A stretch of DNA of 64,000 bases from Herbaspirillum seropedicae (GCF_001040945.1 NZ_CP011930.1:2519704-2583703), one strand, 5' to 3'; counted from the stretch's first letter, positions 37,983-46,438 are shown. Numbers and translations are program-made. Notes: generated from the sequence alone by a model not told the origin.

Positions 37983-38070
37983 GCTGCCGGGCTGGCGGGG
38001 CGTGGGCCATGGTCATCGATTCTTACAGGCGTCGTTGGCGCTGTCTGATTCAAAGGCGGGATGGGGGTGG

Positions 38071-38083
38071 CTACAGTGCAAGC
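38071..38083 (+). promoter_or_regulatory. RpoS-like -10 motif upstream of the DUF4142 gene
   Basis: CTACAGTGCAAGC closely matches CTAAACTGCAAGC at 33157 (11 of 13 bases). It lies 57 bases before the start codon. Confidence 0.45.
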
Positions 38084-38140
38084 ATGACGCTGGCCGCAGA
38101 CCGGCCAGAGACCTTTCCATCATCCACAAGGAGAAGCGCC

Positions 38141-38713
38141 ATGACATTCCTGTTCCATCGTGCGCCAGAGCGTGCCGTATCGCCCCGCCCATCGCGTCGC
38201 CTGCTGGCAGCCGCAGCCTTGCTGACGGCCGGCGTTGCCTTGTCCTTCACTGCCTCCGCCGAGACGGCGTCGAAAGACAAGAAATTCATGACCAATGCAG
38301 CCGAGGCCGGCCACACTGAAGTCGAGGCCAGCAAGATCGCGCTGGAAAAAAGCAGCAATCCGGCCGTCAAGCAATTCGCCCAGAAAATGATTGACGAGCA
38401 CACCACCGTGGGCGAAGAGCTCAAGCAACTGGCCTCCAGCAAGAACGTCAGCCTGCCGGAGGAGCCCAGCATGGCCCAGCGCGCCAAGATCGCGGTGCTG
38501 GAAAAGCTCAAGGGCAATACCTTCGACCAGCGCTATGCCAGCATGATTGGCGTGTCGGCGCATGAAGACGCGGTCAAGCTGTTCCAGAAGGCCTCGTCCT
38601 CGGCCCAGGACGCCGAAGTCAAGAGCTTCGCCGCCAAGACCCTGCCGGGTCTGGAAAAGCACCTGGCCATGGGGCGCGAGCTGAAGCAGTCGCTCGATGC
38701 CGGCAAGAAATAA
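38141..38713 (+). CDS. Exported DUF4142 (ferritin-like four-helix) protein
   Basis: A 190-residue secreted protein. The N-terminal signal region (about residues 18-42, LLAAAALLTAGVALSFTASA) is cleaved before ETAS. The rest is a predicted four-helix DUF4142 domain, with the family pattern NAAEAGHTEVEASKIALEKS, VKQFAQKMIDEHT and the second pair around EDAVKLFQKASSSAQD. Function is unknown; these proteins are common in stress regulons of soil bacteria. The start ATG follows AAGGAGAAG. A hairpin follows. Confidence 0.85.
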   Translation: MTFLFHRAPERAVSPRPSRRLLAAAALLTAGVALSFTASAETASKDKKFMTNAAEAGHTEVEASKIALEKSSNPAVKQFAQKMIDEHTTVGEELKQLASSKNVSLPEEPSMAQRAKIAVLEKLKGNTFDQRYASMIGVSAHEDAVKLFQKASSSAQDAEVKSFAAKTLPGLEKHLAMGRELKQSLDAGKK

Positions 38714-38733
38714 TCCTCGCCGACCAGTAGGCC

Positions 38734-38769
38734 GGGAGGGAAAAAGGCCGGGCTGGCCCTTTTCCTCCC
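38734..38769 (+). terminator. Long hairpin after the DUF4142 gene
   Basis: GGGAGG, AAAA and GGCC pair with GGCC, TTTT and CCTCCC in one long stem with small bulges, 20 bases after the stop codon. The T-run is inside the stem and downstream sequence is GC-rich, so termination may be partial. Confidence 0.55.
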
Positions 38770-38780
38770 GCTGCGATGGT

Positions 38781-38793
38781 CTATGCTGAAAGC
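38781..38793 (+). promoter_or_regulatory. RpoS-like -10 motif upstream of the 80-residue gene
   Basis: CTATGCTGAAAGC shares CTATGCTGA with 36292 and fits KCTAYRCT including the preceding T. The start codon is 40 bases downstream. Confidence 0.5.
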
Positions 38794-38833
38794 AGCCTTG
38801 CTCCCCCTCGTCCAGCCCCAGAGGAGAATTGCC

Positions 38834-39076
38834 ATGAAGCACTTCGCCCGATCCGTCCAAGAGCAGCAAGCCGGTCACTTCATGCCGCGCGTGGCCAAGC
38901 TGGACAAGCACAAATACGCCGCCTACATCGATACCCGCATCGACCATCTCTGGTCGATGGACCTGCAGGGCCAGCCGGTGCGCATCTGTAAGAAGCGCAA
39001 GAGCGCCGAAAAGGCCGCCCTGGCGCTGCTGGCCGAGGCCATGCGGCAGTATGAGGGGCAGGCCAAGGGACAGTAG
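38834..39076 (+). CDS. Small basic hypothetical protein, 80 residues
   Basis: This protein is not recognised. It is soluble, rich in Lys, Arg, His and Ala, with a predicted beta region (KYAAYIDTRIDHLWSMDLQG) and a C-terminal helix (SAEKAALALLAEAMRQYE). The start ATG at 38834 follows GAGGAGA. A good terminator follows (39133-39164). Its promoter motif matches those of neighbouring stress-type genes, which suggests joint control. Confidence 0.7.
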   Translation: MKHFARSVQEQQAGHFMPRVAKLDKHKYAAYIDTRIDHLWSMDLQGQPVRICKKRKSAEKAALALLAEAMRQYEGQAKGQ

Positions 39077-39132
39077 CAGAGCAGTGGAGTAGTGGAGGGG
39101 AAGCGGCGACCGGCATGTACCGGTCCGCGCAG

Positions 39133-39164
39133 ATGCCGTTCGGTGCAAACCGGACGGCATTTTT
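39133..39164 (+). terminator. Intrinsic terminator after the 80-residue gene
   Basis: ATGCCGT and CGGT pair with ACCG and ACGGCAT (39133-39160) around a short GCAA-type loop, followed by TTTT. A second hairpin, GACCGG/CCGGTC, lies just upstream (39108-39125). Confidence 0.8.
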
Positions 39165-39296
39165 CATGGGCCTTACCTTGAGCTTGGGGTGATGCGTCCG
39201 AGTGGGGAGTCGATGCGTGCTGAGCGGATGCGATTACACCGCGCCGGACGGCGGCCCACCCTACAGGGCAGGCCGGGGCCCGGACGCAACAGCGCG

Positions 39297-40025
39297 TCAG
39301 CCGTCGCTCTGCGGTGCTTCACCGTGGGCCACGGCGAAGGCTTCATTCTCATGGCTGGGCGGAGCGGCCGGCGCGCGCCCCTTGGCCGACAAGGACGGGG
39401 CGGCCGTAGCAGCCTCTCCACCGGCATCGGTGACGGCCTCATCCCCGGCGGCGCTGCTGGGCGGTTGCCGATGTTCCCGGCGTTGCTGTTCATCCAGCAA
39501 TTTCATGAATTCATTGTTGAAGGCGGGGATATCGGCAGGCTTGCGCGAGGAGACGAAGTTCTCGTCGCGCACCACTTCCTGATCCACCCATTGACTGCCG
39601 GCGTTCTTGAAGTCGTCCTGCAGGCTGGGCCAGCTGGTCACGGTACGGCCCTTGGCGATGCCGGCGGAGATCAGCAGCCAGCCGCCGTGGCAGATGGAGG
39701 CGATGGGTTTCTCCGCGTCATTGGCGGCGCGCACGAAGTTGCGCGCCTGGGGCAGCAGGCGCATGGCGTCGCCATTGACGACCCCGCCCGGCAGCAGCAC
39801 GGCCGAATAATCGTCGGCGCTGGCGTTGTCCAGGCTGCCATCGACCGAGACCACCTCGCCCTTGTCGACGTGCTTGAAGCCCTGCACGCTGTCGCTCTTG
39901 TCGGAGAGGATATGCACGGTAGCGCCGGCGGCTTCCAGCGCCTTTTTCGGTTCCAGCAGTTCGGCTTGCTCGAAGCCGTCGGTCACCAGCACGGCGACCT
40001 TGAGTTGATGGTAGCGATTGCTCAT
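39297..40025 (-). CDS. DJ-1/PfpI-family protein with C-terminal tail
   Basis: A 242-residue class I amidotransferase-like protein. The conserved acidic residue lies in DGFEQAELLEP, the nucleophile-elbow Cys in ASICHGGWLL, with the family segment AVLLPGGVVNGDAMR. It resembles the general-stress PfpI/YhbO deglycase-type proteins that act against glyoxal damage or as chaperones. The last 55 residues (from about 188) are a Pro/Ala/Glu-rich tail not part of the family fold. I chose MSNRYHQ at 40025, preceded by GGGAGAACGAAG. It lies 71 bases after the 74-residue gene and may be co-transcribed. Confidence 0.85.
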   Translation of the reverse strand: MSNRYHQLKVAVLVTDGFEQAELLEPKKALEAAGATVHILSDKSDSVQGFKHVDKGEVVSVDGSLDNASADDYSAVLLPGGVVNGDAMRLLPQARNFVRAANDAEKPIASICHGGWLLISAGIAKGRTVTSWPSLQDDFKNAGSQWVDQEVVRDENFVSSRKPADIPAFNNEFMKLLDEQQRREHRQPPSSAAGDEAVTDAGGEAATAAPSLSAKGRAPAAPPSHENEAFAVAHGEAPQSDG

Positions 40026-40096
40026 CTTCGTTCTCCCTTTGCAAAAGAAAAGGGCGGCCGGCATGCACCGGCCGCCCTGGATGGGGCGGACTAGGC

Positions 40097-40321
40097 TCAG
40101 TCAGGGGTGTTCTGTCGGGTGTTCTCGCGGACCTGGTTGCGGTTCTGGTGGTCATTGCTGGCGCGATCCATCTCAGGCGCTTTTTCGATGCGCGTGATAT
40201 TGGAGGTGGCCACCGGATCGCTGCCGGGGAAGCTCATCTCGTTGGCTTCATCCAGCGCCACTTCCGAGGGCGTGTCGTACTTGTTGGGACGATGGTCCTT
40301 GTCGGGTTTGCTTGCGCTCAT
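40097..40321 (-). CDS. Small hydrophilic hypothetical protein, 74 residues
   Basis: This protein is not recognised. It is highly polar and likely disordered (MSASKPDKDHRPNKYDTP start; Asn/Gln/Arg-rich end), with a central SFPGSDPVATSNITRIE segment. The start ATG at 40321 follows a near-perfect AAAGGAGGT site, the strongest in the window, so abundant translation is expected. It lies upstream of the PfpI-like gene on the same strand. Confidence 0.72.
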   Translation of the reverse strand: MSASKPDKDHRPNKYDTPSEVALDEANEMSFPGSDPVATSNITRIEKAPEMDRASNDHQNRNQVRENTRQNTPD

Positions 40322-40479
40322 GCTGACCTCCTTTGGATATGGGGTATGTCTTTTCAATGGAAACGACGCGCTGTACGCGTATGCCTGTAACGACCAGATT
40401 ACTGCCCGCGCCGGTGCGGCGATATAAGCGGGCGGCGCAACCGCGCGTAAGAATGCGCGAGGCCATGCCACCCGGTTCC

Positions 40480-40809
40480 TCAAGGCCACGGCGCTGGCGT
40501 GACCTGCTGGAATTGGCCCGGCTCATCGCCATCGGCGGGGATGGCCTGGGAGGGACCTCCGGGATGCAGCATCGCCCCCGTGATCAGTTCCAGCTCGCGC
40601 TCGGCGGCCACGAAGGCGGATTCTTCCAGCGGCTGTTCGCGCACCGGCCAGTGGGTGATGGCCCAGCTCTTGTATTGCTCGAAGCGGGCGCGCAGCTCGC
40701 GGGCGTAGTCTTGGCGTTGCCGGGCGAGAGGCTCAGTGGGCTCAGTGGATGCAGTGGATGCAGTGGATGCAGTGGATGCAGTGGATGCAGTGGGCTCAAT
40801 GGCGTCCAT
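40480..40809 (-). CDS. Hypothetical protein with N-terminal Thr-Ala-Ser repeats
   Basis: This protein, 109 residues, is not recognised. Residues 5-27 are a low-complexity tract of TAS and TEP triplets encoded by 9-bp DNA repeats. A helical, charged body follows (RQRQDYARELRARFEQYKSW, then LEESAFVAAERELELITG). The start ATG at 40809 is preceded by AGGAGG, and it begins only three bases after the PoxB-like stop, so the two form an operon. A role tied to that enzyme is possible but unsupported by sequence. Confidence 0.65.
   Translation of the reverse strand: MDAIEPTASTASTASTASTASTEPTEPLARQRQDYARELRARFEQYKSWAITHWPVREQPLEESAFVAAERELELITGAMLHPGGPSQAIPADGDEPGQFQQVTPAPWP
40732..40803. repeat. Nine-bp tandem repeat inside the 109-residue gene
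   Basis: Eight 9-bp units run from 40732: two CTCAGTGG[GA], four TGCAGTGGA, one TGCAGTGGG and a final degenerate CTCAATGGC. The core copies are identical, which favours slippage. A unit change adds or removes three residues without shifting frame. Confidence 0.85.
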
Positions 40810-40812
40810 GGT

Positions 40813-42507
40813 TCAGCCTCCTTTCATGGCGATCAGGCTTTCACGCACCTTGGCCAGGCCAAAGCGCCAGATCTGTTCCATCTTGATGTGCGGCATGACC
40901 GGCAGTTCGTCCGGATCGATGAAGACATCCAGGACCGCCGGCCCGGGCGCGGCCAGCAACTGCTGCAGGCCTCCCTCGAGTTCTTCGGGCGTGCGCACGC
41001 TGAAACCCTGGCCGCCGCAGGCCCGCGCGAAGGCGGCGAAGTCGGGGTTGGGGAATTCCGAGCCTTCGAAGGCGGGCATGCCCGCTTCTTCCATCTCCAG
41101 ATGCACCAGGCCCCACTCGCGGTTGTTGAAGACCACTACCTTGACCGGCAGGCGGTGCTCGACGCTGGTCATGAATTCGCCCAGCAACATGGTGAAGCCG
41201 CCGTCGCCGACGGCCACCACCACCTGGCGCTCACGGTCCAGCGCCTGGATGCCGTTGGCCTGGCCCAGCGAGGTGCCGACCGCCGCATTGTTGAAGGAAG
41301 CCAGGATGCGCTGGCCGCCACGCTGGCGTATCCAGTTGCCGCACCACAGCGTCACCACGCCGGTATCGACCACAAAGGCGGCATCGTCATCGGCCAGATC
41401 GCTGATGGCCCGCGCCACGCTTTGCGGCTTGATCTTCTTGTGGTGGCGCTTGATCTCGGCGGCGCTGTCGAGTTTGGCGTTCCAGCGTTCGCGATGCGCA
41501 TTGGCCTGCTGCAGGAAAGCGCCGTCGGTCTTGCCCTCCACGCGCTCCAGCAGTTGCTGTACGGCCGGTGCGACCGAGCCGGTGATGCCCAGGGTGACCG
41601 GCGCGCGGCGGCCCAGCACGAAGCCGCGCTCGTCGATCTGGATCACCTTGGACTTGGTGGGCAGGAATTCGGAATACGGATAGTCCGAACCCAGCATCAG
41701 CATCACTTCGGCGGCATGCAGCGCGTCGGTGCCGGGTGCGCCGCCGATGAGGCCCACGCCGCCTATCCAGTGCGGATGGTCGTAGCTGGCCAGGTCCTTG
41801 CCCCGGAAGGTATGCATGACCGGCGCCTGCAACTTGCTGGCCAGCGCCAGCACCTCGTCGATGGCGCCACGGCAGCCATTGCCAGCGAAGATGGCCACCG
41901 ACCCTGCCGCATTGATCAGGTCGGCCGCGGCCTGGATATCGGCAGCTGGCGGCGACAGCGGCGTGCGCTCGCGCAGGGTATGCAGACTGGGGACGCTGCC
42001 GGAGGTCTTGGCGCCGATGACGTCGGCGGGGATGTTCAGGTGCGCTACGCCGCGCTGGGCGTAGGCCTGGGCGATGGCCTGGTGGAACACCGCCGGGGCC
42101 TGGTCCGGGCTGGTGATGATCTGGCTGTAGGCGGCCACATCGCGAAAGAGCAGCTCAGGGGAATTCTCCTGCAGATAGTCGGTGCCGCGATGGGCGGCCG
42201 GCACGCCGCCGGAGATCGCCAGCACCGGGGCATGGTCCTTGCGGGCTTCGTACAAGCCCGCCACCAGGTGATTGGCGCCCGGGCCGGTGGTGCCGCAGCA
42301 GACCGCCAGCCGGCCGGTCAGCTTGGCCTGGCCGGCAGCGGCCAGGGCTGCGCCTTCTTCATGGCGTACGCCTATCCATTCGATGCGCTTGTCGCGGCGG
42401 ATGGCGTCGGTGAGCGGGTTCAAGGCGTCACCGACCACGCCGAAGATCTGGCGTACGCCGATCTCGTAGAGCGTGTCGATGAGGATGTCTGCAACGGTGG
42501 CGGGCAT
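40813..42507 (-). CDS. Thiamine-diphosphate enzyme, pyruvate dehydrogenase (quinone) PoxB-like
   Basis: A 564-residue enzyme of the acetolactate synthase/pyruvate oxidase family. The catalytic Glu lies in GVRHEEGAALAAAGQAKLTG near residue 50. The C-terminal ThDP motif is GDGGFTMLLGEFMT, ending at NNREWG. The FAD-binding middle domain includes the ADVIGAKTSG/AGNGCRGA region. The sequence pattern favours PoxB (quinone-linked decarboxylation of pyruvate to acetate) over acetolactate synthase. The membrane-binding tail seen in E. coli PoxB is not obvious. PoxB in E. coli is an RpoS-dependent stationary-phase gene. Confidence 0.85.
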   Translation of the reverse strand: MPATVADILIDTLYEIGVRQIFGVVGDALNPLTDAIRRDKRIEWIGVRHEEGAALAAAGQAKLTGRLAVCCGTTGPGANHLVAGLYEARKDHAPVLAISGGVPAAHRGTDYLQENSPELLFRDVAAYSQIITSPDQAPAVFHQAIAQAYAQRGVAHLNIPADVIGAKTSGSVPSLHTLRERTPLSPPAADIQAAADLINAAGSVAIFAGNGCRGAIDEVLALASKLQAPVMHTFRGKDLASYDHPHWIGGVGLIGGAPGTDALHAAEVMLMLGSDYPYSEFLPTKSKVIQIDERGFVLGRRAPVTLGITGSVAPAVQQLLERVEGKTDGAFLQQANAHRERWNAKLDSAAEIKRHHKKIKPQSVARAISDLADDDAAFVVDTGVVTLWCGNWIRQRGGQRILASFNNAAVGTSLGQANGIQALDRERQVVVAVGDGGFTMLLGEFMTSVEHRLPVKVVVFNNREWGLVHLEMEEAGMPAFEGSEFPNPDFAAFARACGGQGFSVRTPEELEGGLQQLLAAPGPAVLDVFIDPDELPVMPHIKMEQIWRFGLAKVRESLIAMKGG

Positions 42508-42634
42508 GGCGGCTCCATGGGTGTCGTTGAGGAAAGAGGGGGGATTGCACTCAAGAGTAAGTCCGCCAGCCGGTGGCCTGTATCGGTGTCTGTGGTAAAT
42601 CCCTGTAGGAGGATGGGGGACGCCCGGTGCATTC

Positions 42635-42690
42635 CTACGCCGCCTTCATCATCAGGCCGACTGCGTGGTCGCGGCTGCGCTCCGATAATC
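42635..42690 (+). promoter_or_regulatory. Shared 56-nt upstream element, copy before ku
   Basis: CTAC, TTCATCATC (42645-42653), GCCGACTGCG (42656-42665) and ATAATC (42685-42690) occur with exactly the same spacing at 46383-46438, before the GIY-YIG nuclease gene. About 35 of 56 bases match without gaps. It ends 29 bases before the ku start codon. Confidence 0.5.
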
Positions 42691-42719
42691 GGCCCATCAG
42701 CGATATTGCGGAGGACGCC

Positions 42720-43769
42720 ATGCGACGCGCACTTTGGAAAGGAGCGATCAGCTTCGGGCTGATCAATATCCCGGTCGAACTCTACACCGCCGAAAAGCAC
42801 GATGAGCTGGACTTCACGCTGCTGGACCAGCGCGATCTCTCGCCAGTGGGCTACAAGCGCTACAACAAGAAATCCGGGCGCGAGGTGCCCTGGGAAAACA
42901 TCATCAAGGGCTACCAGTACGAGGAGGGCAAGTATGTCCTCATGTCCGACGAAGACCTGCGCCGCGCCAACGTGGAGGCGACCCAGAGCATCGACATCCA
43001 GAGTTTCGTCGAGCGCGAGCAGGTGCCCATCCTTTATTACGAGCAACCTTATTTCCTGGCCCCGGCCAAGGGGGGCGACAAGGCCTATGCGCTGTTGCGC
43101 GAAACCCTGCTGGCCAGCGACAAGATGGCCATTGCCCAGATCGTCATCCGCACCCGCCAGCACTTGGCTGCGCTCATTCCCCAGGGCGACATGCTGCAAC
43201 TGATCACCTTGCGCTATCCCAGCGAGTTGCGCGCTCCGGATGATCTGCCGGTGCCCACACGCAAGTCCAAGAAGGCGGCAGTCACCCGACAGGAGGTAGA
43301 GATGGCGCGGGCGCTGGTGGAGCACATGTCGGCACAATGGGAGCCGGAGCAGTTCCACGATACCTATCGTGACGACGTGCTGGCGCTGATCCAGAAGAAG
43401 ATCAAGAGTCGCCAGACCCATGAAGTGGCCGAGCCGGACGAAGCCGCCGCACCGGCCAGCAGCGGCGCCAAGGTGGTCGACCTGATGGCCTTGCTCAAGA
43501 GCAGCCTGGAAGGGCGCGGCAGGTCTTCTGCCAAGGCGGGGGACGACAAAGCGCCGCAGGAAGCAAAGGAAAAGAGGGGGGCGAAGGTCCACAAGCTTCC
43601 TGCCCGCAAGCCCGCTGCAAACACTGCCACTAAAACTGCTGCCACTAAAACGGCTGCCAAAAGCGTCGCCAAGCCCAGGACCAAGAGCAAGACCGCCAGC
43701 ACCAGCAAGGCCAGCCGCAGTGCTGCCACCCGCCGTAGCGGCAGCACCGCCAGGAGGGCGCAGGCATGA
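42720..43769 (+). CDS. ku: Ku, non-homologous end-joining protein
   Basis: A 349-residue bacterial Ku. The core (MRRALWKGAISFGLINIPVE, DLSPVGYKRYNKKSGREVPW, VMSDEDL-type loop, EPEQFHDTYRDDVLALI) covers residues 1-260 and forms the DNA-end-binding ring. A long C-terminal Lys/Ala/Thr-rich tail (about 260-349) resembles histone H1 and probably binds DNA. I chose the ATG at 42720, preceded by GGAGGA; the longer frame is unconserved. It overlaps ligD by four bases, forming a ku-ligD operon, and is divergent from the PoxB-like gene. Confidence 0.95.
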   Translation: MRRALWKGAISFGLINIPVELYTAEKHDELDFTLLDQRDLSPVGYKRYNKKSGREVPWENIIKGYQYEEGKYVLMSDEDLRRANVEATQSIDIQSFVEREQVPILYYEQPYFLAPAKGGDKAYALLRETLLASDKMAIAQIVIRTRQHLAALIPQGDMLQLITLRYPSELRAPDDLPVPTRKSKKAAVTRQEVEMARALVEHMSAQWEPEQFHDTYRDDVLALIQKKIKSRQTHEVAEPDEAAAPASSGAKVVDLMALLKSSLEGRGRSSAKAGDDKAPQEAKEKRGAKVHKLPARKPAANTATKTAATKTAAKSVAKPRTKSKTASTSKASRSAATRRSGSTARRAQA

Positions 43770-46336
43770 GCACCGGCAAGCTCGACCGCTACCGCGCCAA
43801 GCGCGATTTCACCATCACGCCCGAACCCTCCGGTCATGCCAGCCGGAGCCGGGCAGGGGCGCAGTCGCAGAGCCTGCAATTCTTCATCCAGCGCCACCAT
43901 GCGCGCCGGCTGCATTATGACTTTCGGCTCGAGCTCGACGGTGTGCTCAAGAGCTGGGCCGTTCCCAAGGGCCCCAGCCTGGACCCACACGACAAGCGAC
44001 TGGCCGTGCGGGTCGAGGACCATCCCTTCGACTACGGCAGCTTCGAGGGCGACATCCCCGCGCACCAGTATGGCGCCGGCCATGTGGTCTTGTGGGATCG
44101 CGGTCAGTGGCGACCGCACGGCGATGCGCGCGCCGGGCTGGCAAAAGGTCATCTGAGCTTTGAGCTGGAGGGCGAAAAACTGCACGGCCGCTGGGCACTG
44201 GTGCGCATGGGCAAGCCCGCCGCCGACGGCAAGGAAAACTGGCTGCTGATCAAGGACGACGACGCCGCTGCGGCCAGCGGCGAGCAAGCGGCCATCACCG
44301 AACTGCGCCCCGAGAGCGTCAAGGATCTGGGCGACCAGGCGCCGCTCGCCAAGGCCAGAGCAAGCGCCAAAGCCGCGCCGGACAGCACCGGTCCAATGCC
44401 CGCGCAGATGCAGGCGCAACTGGCCACTCTGGTCGATCGCGCTCCCGCAGGCGAGCAATGGCTGTGCGAGCTGAAGTTCGATGGGTATCGCGGCCTGTGC
44501 CGCATCGATCACGGCCAAGCCGCCATCTACACCCGGGAAGGCCTGGACTGGAGCCATCGCTGGCCCATCCTGGTGCAGGCGCTGGCGCGCTTGCCGGTCG
44601 ATGAAGCCTGGATCGATGGCGAGGTCGTGGCGCTGGACGCGCAAGGACAGATCAGCTTCGAAGCCTTGCAGAACCTGGCGCGCGGGGATCGCCAGCAGGC
44701 CGATGGCATCCGCCTGGCGCTGTATGCCTTCGATCTGCTGTACCTGAACGGCCACGACCTGCGCGACATTCCCCTGCGTCAGCGCAAGGCGTTGCTGCGT
44801 GAACTGATCCCCGGTTCGGACCCAGAGGGACTGCTGCTCTACAGCGAACACATCGAGGGCCATGCCGCCGAAGTGTTCCGCCACGCCTGCCAGCATGGCA
44901 TGGAAGGGATCGTGCTCAAGCGCGCCGATGCCCCGTACACAGGGCGGCGCGACCGCTACTGGCTCAAGCTCAAGTGCGAGCATCGGCAAGAGTTCGTCAT
45001 CGCCGGCTATACCGAACCCGCCGGCCAACGCAGCGGCTTTGGGGCCATCCTGGTGGGAGTCTACGATGAGCACGAGCAGTTGCGCTACGCCGGGCGGGTG
45101 GGCACCGGTTTCGATGACAAGCTGCTGGAGACGCTGCTCAAGCAGTTCGGCCCGCTGGAGCAGGACCAGCCAGCCTTTGCCAATCCACCTACCGGCCAGC
45201 AGCGGCGCGGGGTCCATTGGCTCAGGCCGGCGCTGGTGGCCGAGGTGCGCTTTGCCCAATGGACCAGCGCCGGCATCCTGCGCCATGGCAGCTTCGTGGC
45301 CCTGCGCGAAGACAAGGACCCGCACCAGATCCGACGCGAAGGCCCGCAGCCCCTCGCCGAGGCAAAGGCCGATGCCAAGGCGCCGGCCGCTGCGCCCGCG
45401 CGCAGCCGTGGCAAGGCCAGCGATCTCTCTGCACCCGTCACCGTGGCCGGGGTGAAGCTGACCCATCCCGGCAAGATCCTCTTTCCCGATACCGGGCTGA
45501 CCAAGCTGGAACTGGCGCGCTATTACCAGAGCGTGGCGCCGTGGATATTGCCCGAACTCAGGCAACGACCGCTGTCGCTGGTGCGTTGCCCGGACGGACA
45601 TGCTGGCAAGCGCTTCTTCCAGAAGCACACCGGGCAAGGCATGCCCGAGGCCATCGACACCATCGAGGTGCCGGAAGGCGAGGGCCATGCCCAGTACATG
45701 ATGGTCAACGATGTGGCCGGCCTGGTCGCCACCGTGCAGATGGGCGTGCTGGAGCTGCATGCCTGGGGCGCGACCGGCGCTGCCCTGAATCACCCCGACC
45801 GCGTGGTGTTCGACCTCGATCCTGCTGACGACGTACCCTGGGCCACGGTGGTGGAGGGCGCCCAGCTGGTGCGGGGGCTGTTGAAAGAGATCGGACTGGA
45901 CTGTTTCCTCAAGACCTCGGGTGGCAAGGGTCTGCATGTGATGGTGCCGATCCGGCCGGAACACGACTGGGCCGTGGTCAAGGATTGGGCGCACCGGTTC
46001 GCCGCGCACCTGGCGCGGCACCTGCCGGACCGTTTCATCGCCAAGATGAGCAAGGCCGCTCGTAACGGCAAGATCTTTATCGACTATCTGCGCAATGCGC
46101 CCGGCGCGACCACGGTGGTGGCCTATTCGGTGCGCGCCCGCGATGGTGCGCCGGTGTCGGTGCCAATCACCTGGGAAGAGCTGGAACAGGGCAAGGGCAT
46201 CAAGGCCGATCATTTCCGGGTGTCCACCATGCCGGCGCGCATCCGCAGCCTGGAGCAGCACGATCCTTGGGCCCACTTCGGGCAGGCTCCGCAGCGCCTC
46301 ACCAAGGCCATGCTGGCGGCCTTTGACAGCGTCTGA
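43766..46336 (+). CDS. ligD: Multifunctional end-joining ligase LigD
   Basis: An 856-residue enzyme with the order phosphoesterase, ligase, polymerase. The 3'-phosphoesterase domain spans about 10-165 (QRHHARRLHYDFRLELDGVL). The ATP-dependent ligase domain spans about 195-510, with adenylated Lys237 in ELKFDGYRG. The primase-like polymerase domain spans about 560-850 (LTHPGKILFPDTGLTKLELA, DLDPADDVPW). It processes and joins breaks held by Ku, including ribonucleotide addition. The start ATG overlaps the ku stop. Confidence 0.96.
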   Translation: MSTGKLDRYRAKRDFTITPEPSGHASRSRAGAQSQSLQFFIQRHHARRLHYDFRLELDGVLKSWAVPKGPSLDPHDKRLAVRVEDHPFDYGSFEGDIPAHQYGAGHVVLWDRGQWRPHGDARAGLAKGHLSFELEGEKLHGRWALVRMGKPAADGKENWLLIKDDDAAAASGEQAAITELRPESVKDLGDQAPLAKARASAKAAPDSTGPMPAQMQAQLATLVDRAPAGEQWLCELKFDGYRGLCRIDHGQAAIYTREGLDWSHRWPILVQALARLPVDEAWIDGEVVALDAQGQISFEALQNLARGDRQQADGIRLALYAFDLLYLNGHDLRDIPLRQRKALLRELIPGSDPEGLLLYSEHIEGHAAEVFRHACQHGMEGIVLKRADAPYTGRRDRYWLKLKCEHRQEFVIAGYTEPAGQRSGFGAILVGVYDEHEQLRYAGRVGTGFDDKLLETLLKQFGPLEQDQPAFANPPTGQQRRGVHWLRPALVAEVRFAQWTSAGILRHGSFVALREDKDPHQIRREGPQPLAEAKADAKAPAAAPARSRGKASDLSAPVTVAGVKLTHPGKILFPDTGLTKLELARYYQSVAPWILPELRQRPLSLVRCPDGHAGKRFFQKHTGQGMPEAIDTIEVPEGEGHAQYMMVNDVAGLVATVQMGVLELHAWGATGAALNHPDRVVFDLDPADDVPWATVVEGAQLVRGLLKEIGLDCFLKTSGGKGLHVMVPIRPEHDWAVVKDWAHRFAAHLARHLPDRFIAKMSKAARNGKIFIDYLRNAPGATTVVAYSVRARDGAPVSVPITWEELEQGKGIKADHFRVSTMPARIRSLEQHDPWAHFGQAPQRLTKAMLAAFDSV

Positions 46337-46382
46337 ACGGGCGGCAGTGCTGGGCCGGCAAGCTCAGCAGGGCGGCGATGTC

Positions 46383-46438
46383 CTACACGATCTTCATCAT
46401 CCTGCCGACTGCGCCTGACAAGGGGCAAATCCATAATC
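46383..46438 (+). promoter_or_regulatory. Shared 56-nt upstream element, copy before the GIY-YIG gene
   Basis: The same CTAC, TTCATCATC (46393-46401), GCCGACTGCG (46404-46413) and ATAATC (46433-46438) blocks seen at 42635-42690 recur here, at the same spacing. It lies between ligD and the nuclease gene, about 70 bases before the chosen start. This gene lacks a LexA box. Confidence 0.5.

Noticed and set aside
40732..40803. The 9-bp tandem repeat as a CRISPR or phase-variation switch
   Set aside because: Units are too short for CRISPR, and a 9-bp change cannot shift the reading frame, so on/off switching is not expected.
43364..46276. A 970-codon minus-strand frame opposite ligD, and a similar 809-codon plus-strand frame at 40333-42762 opposite the PoxB-like gene
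   Set aside because: Both are shadows of well-supported genes; GC-rich codon bias keeps the antisense frame open.
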